From Candidatus Levyibacteriota bacterium (GTDB lineage: Bacteria > Patescibacteria > Microgenomatia > Levybacterales > UBA12049): DNA of 6,060 bases. The stretch lies in NCBI GenBank assembly GCA_003173915.1, contig PPGL01000018.1:1-6060 (forward strand), read 5' to 3'. How positions within the stretch are numbered: position 1 is the stretch's first letter; each line of letters begins with the position of its first letter. Position numbers and translations under genes: made by a program. The notes under the pieces were generated by a model. That model did no database searches. It had not been told where the DNA came from and was given only the letters and a program-made list of their open reading frames with translations. Shown here one piece after another: positions 5,334 to 6,060 of this stretch.

Positions 5334-6060
5334 TTATGAATTGCTTTGCTGCAGATCTGACGCCAAAGAAACAGGATTACCCACAATTGGCTGCTGATTT
5401 TGAGGTACTGACTGAACTGGCTGAACTTCAGCACTAACAGGAGGAGTTTGTAGAGGTGATTGTACTGATACTGATGGCGTCGTTGGCGCTTGTTGCATAA
5501 CAGGTTGCAACAGCACAGGAACAGGTTGAGCTGACATAGGAGTCGGTTGTATTGGTGGAGTCAAGACTTGCGGTGTTGGTACTACTTGAGGTTGAACCAC
5601 AGGTTGTTCAGCAATAGGTTGCATTGGTTCAGAAATAGTTGGCATAGAAGCAGGCTGAGATGATGGTGAAAACGCTGCTGGAGCAGGTATTTGCGATACA
5701 GTTTGTTGTGGAGCAGCTTGATATCCTGCTTGTTGTCTTTTTTCAAGGAAAGATCTAATAAGTTCTTGAATTTGTCCAGGCGTTACTTGTGTTTTAACAA
5801 CATATTCTTTTGGACCAAGAGAAAGTGCATGAGTTAAGTCAGACATATTGTCTAAATTTGTCATAAAAATCACACTATCCATAATATGTTGTTTTTGTGC
5901 GGGGTCAATAACAGTTCGGCGGATTGTTTCCAGAACATCAAACCCGTTTTTTTTAGGCATAACAATATCAAGAAGAATAACATCCCACTCGCCTTGAAGA
6001 ATTTTCTGCACTGCTTCGTCTCCATCCACTGCAGTCTCGAGTTGGTATCCTTCTCCTGAA
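5334..6060 (-). CDS. Response regulator receiver domain with long Pro/Gln-rich tail, N-terminus outside window
   Basis: The frame is open to the right edge, so the GTG at 6029 is an internal valine, not a start; ten more codons (SGEGYQLETA) precede it and are typical receiver sequence. The phospho-acceptor Asp is in DVILLDIVMPKKNGFDVL (codon 5967-5969). The conserved Thr (VIFMTN) and Lys (EYVVKTQ) follow at normal spacing. Only the first strand with the acidic pair is missing. The receiver ends near codon 5735. The remaining roughly 135 residues are Pro, Gln, Val, Ser and Thr with no predicted fold, no DNA-binding domain and no enzyme domain. The protein may therefore act by contacts with other proteins, or the tail may be a tether. 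Its kinase is not identified; the GAF kinase in this window is a candidate only by proximity. Neighbouring speD has its own promoter. Confidence 0.92.
   Translation of the reverse strand, partial: SGEGYQLETAVDGDEAVQKILQGEWDVILLDIVMPKKNGFDVLETIRRTVIDPAQKQHIMDSVIFMTNLDNMSDLTHALSLGPKEYVVKTQVTPGQIQELIRSFLEKRQQAGYQAAPQQTVSQIPAPAAFSPSSQPASMPTISEPMQPIAEQPVVQPQVVPTPQVLTPPIQPTPMSAQPVPVLLQPVMQQAPTTPSVSVQSPLQTPPVSAEVQPVQSVPQNQQPIVGNPVSLASDLQQSNS
5337..5735 (-). repeat. Low-complexity coding region: Pro/Gln/Val-rich disordered tail
   Basis: This part of the response regulator gene encodes a degenerate run of PQ, QP, PV and TP dipeptides. On the plus strand short words such as ACAGGTTG and GGTTGCA recur. 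There is no exact tandem unit. The composition is locally richer in G+C than the flanking genes because of proline codons. Confidence 0.75.

Noticed and set aside
6027..6029. GTG as start of the response regulator
   Set aside because: The frame continues upstream to the window edge with typical receiver sequence, so this is an internal valine.

Overview
This AT-rich window (about one third G+C by eye) carries eight protein-coding genes packed with short gaps, two of them running off the window ends. No rRNA, tRNA, insertion sequence, CRISPR array or phage gene was seen. The style suggests a bacterium of the Candidate Phyla Radiation (Patescibacteria). The reasons are small gene clusters, a soluble GAF histidine kinase, a response regulator with a long Pro/Gln tail, a very short SpeD-type decarboxylase and a DUF2156 protein. 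This placement is inference; no marker gene is present. All readable genes lack internal TGA, so the standard bacterial code fits.

Layout. Positions 1-2038 (minus strand) hold a three-gene cluster transcribed leftwards: an eight-helix membrane protein resembling the sensory domains usually fused to kinases or diguanylate cyclases, an unrecognised 92-residue protein, and a cytoplasmic GAF histidine kinase cut by the window edge. Positions 2039-2129 hold a compact divergent promoter whose two -35 boxes overlap. It serves this cluster and the plus-strand gene at 2130-3041, a DUF2156 (phosphatidylglycerol lysyltransferase C-terminal-like) acyltransferase. A second plus-strand gene, 3176-3949, encodes a protein of unknown function with a hydrophobic middle and a small beta-rich C-terminal domain. 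It ends 3 bases from the end of a convergent EamA/DMT transporter (3953-4849). The transporter starts 3 bases after the stop of a SpeD-type pyruvoyl decarboxylase (4853-5266), which has its own clear promoter. Upstream of that, and reaching the right edge, is a response regulator with a receiver domain and a roughly 135-residue disordered tail.

How the genes may work together. The left cluster looks like a sensor-kinase system split into separate polypeptides (membrane sensor, small partner, soluble kinase). The speD-eamA pair looks like a decarboxylase with a transporter for its substrate or product. The decarboxylase keeps the Ser, His and Cys of S-adenosylmethionine decarboxylase but lacks the usual Trp-Pro-Glu after the catalytic His, so its substrate may not be S-adenosylmethionine. 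Several promoters in the window place the predicted transcription start only a few bases before the start codon and without a Shine-Dalgarno site, which suggests leaderless or near-leaderless mRNAs for first genes.
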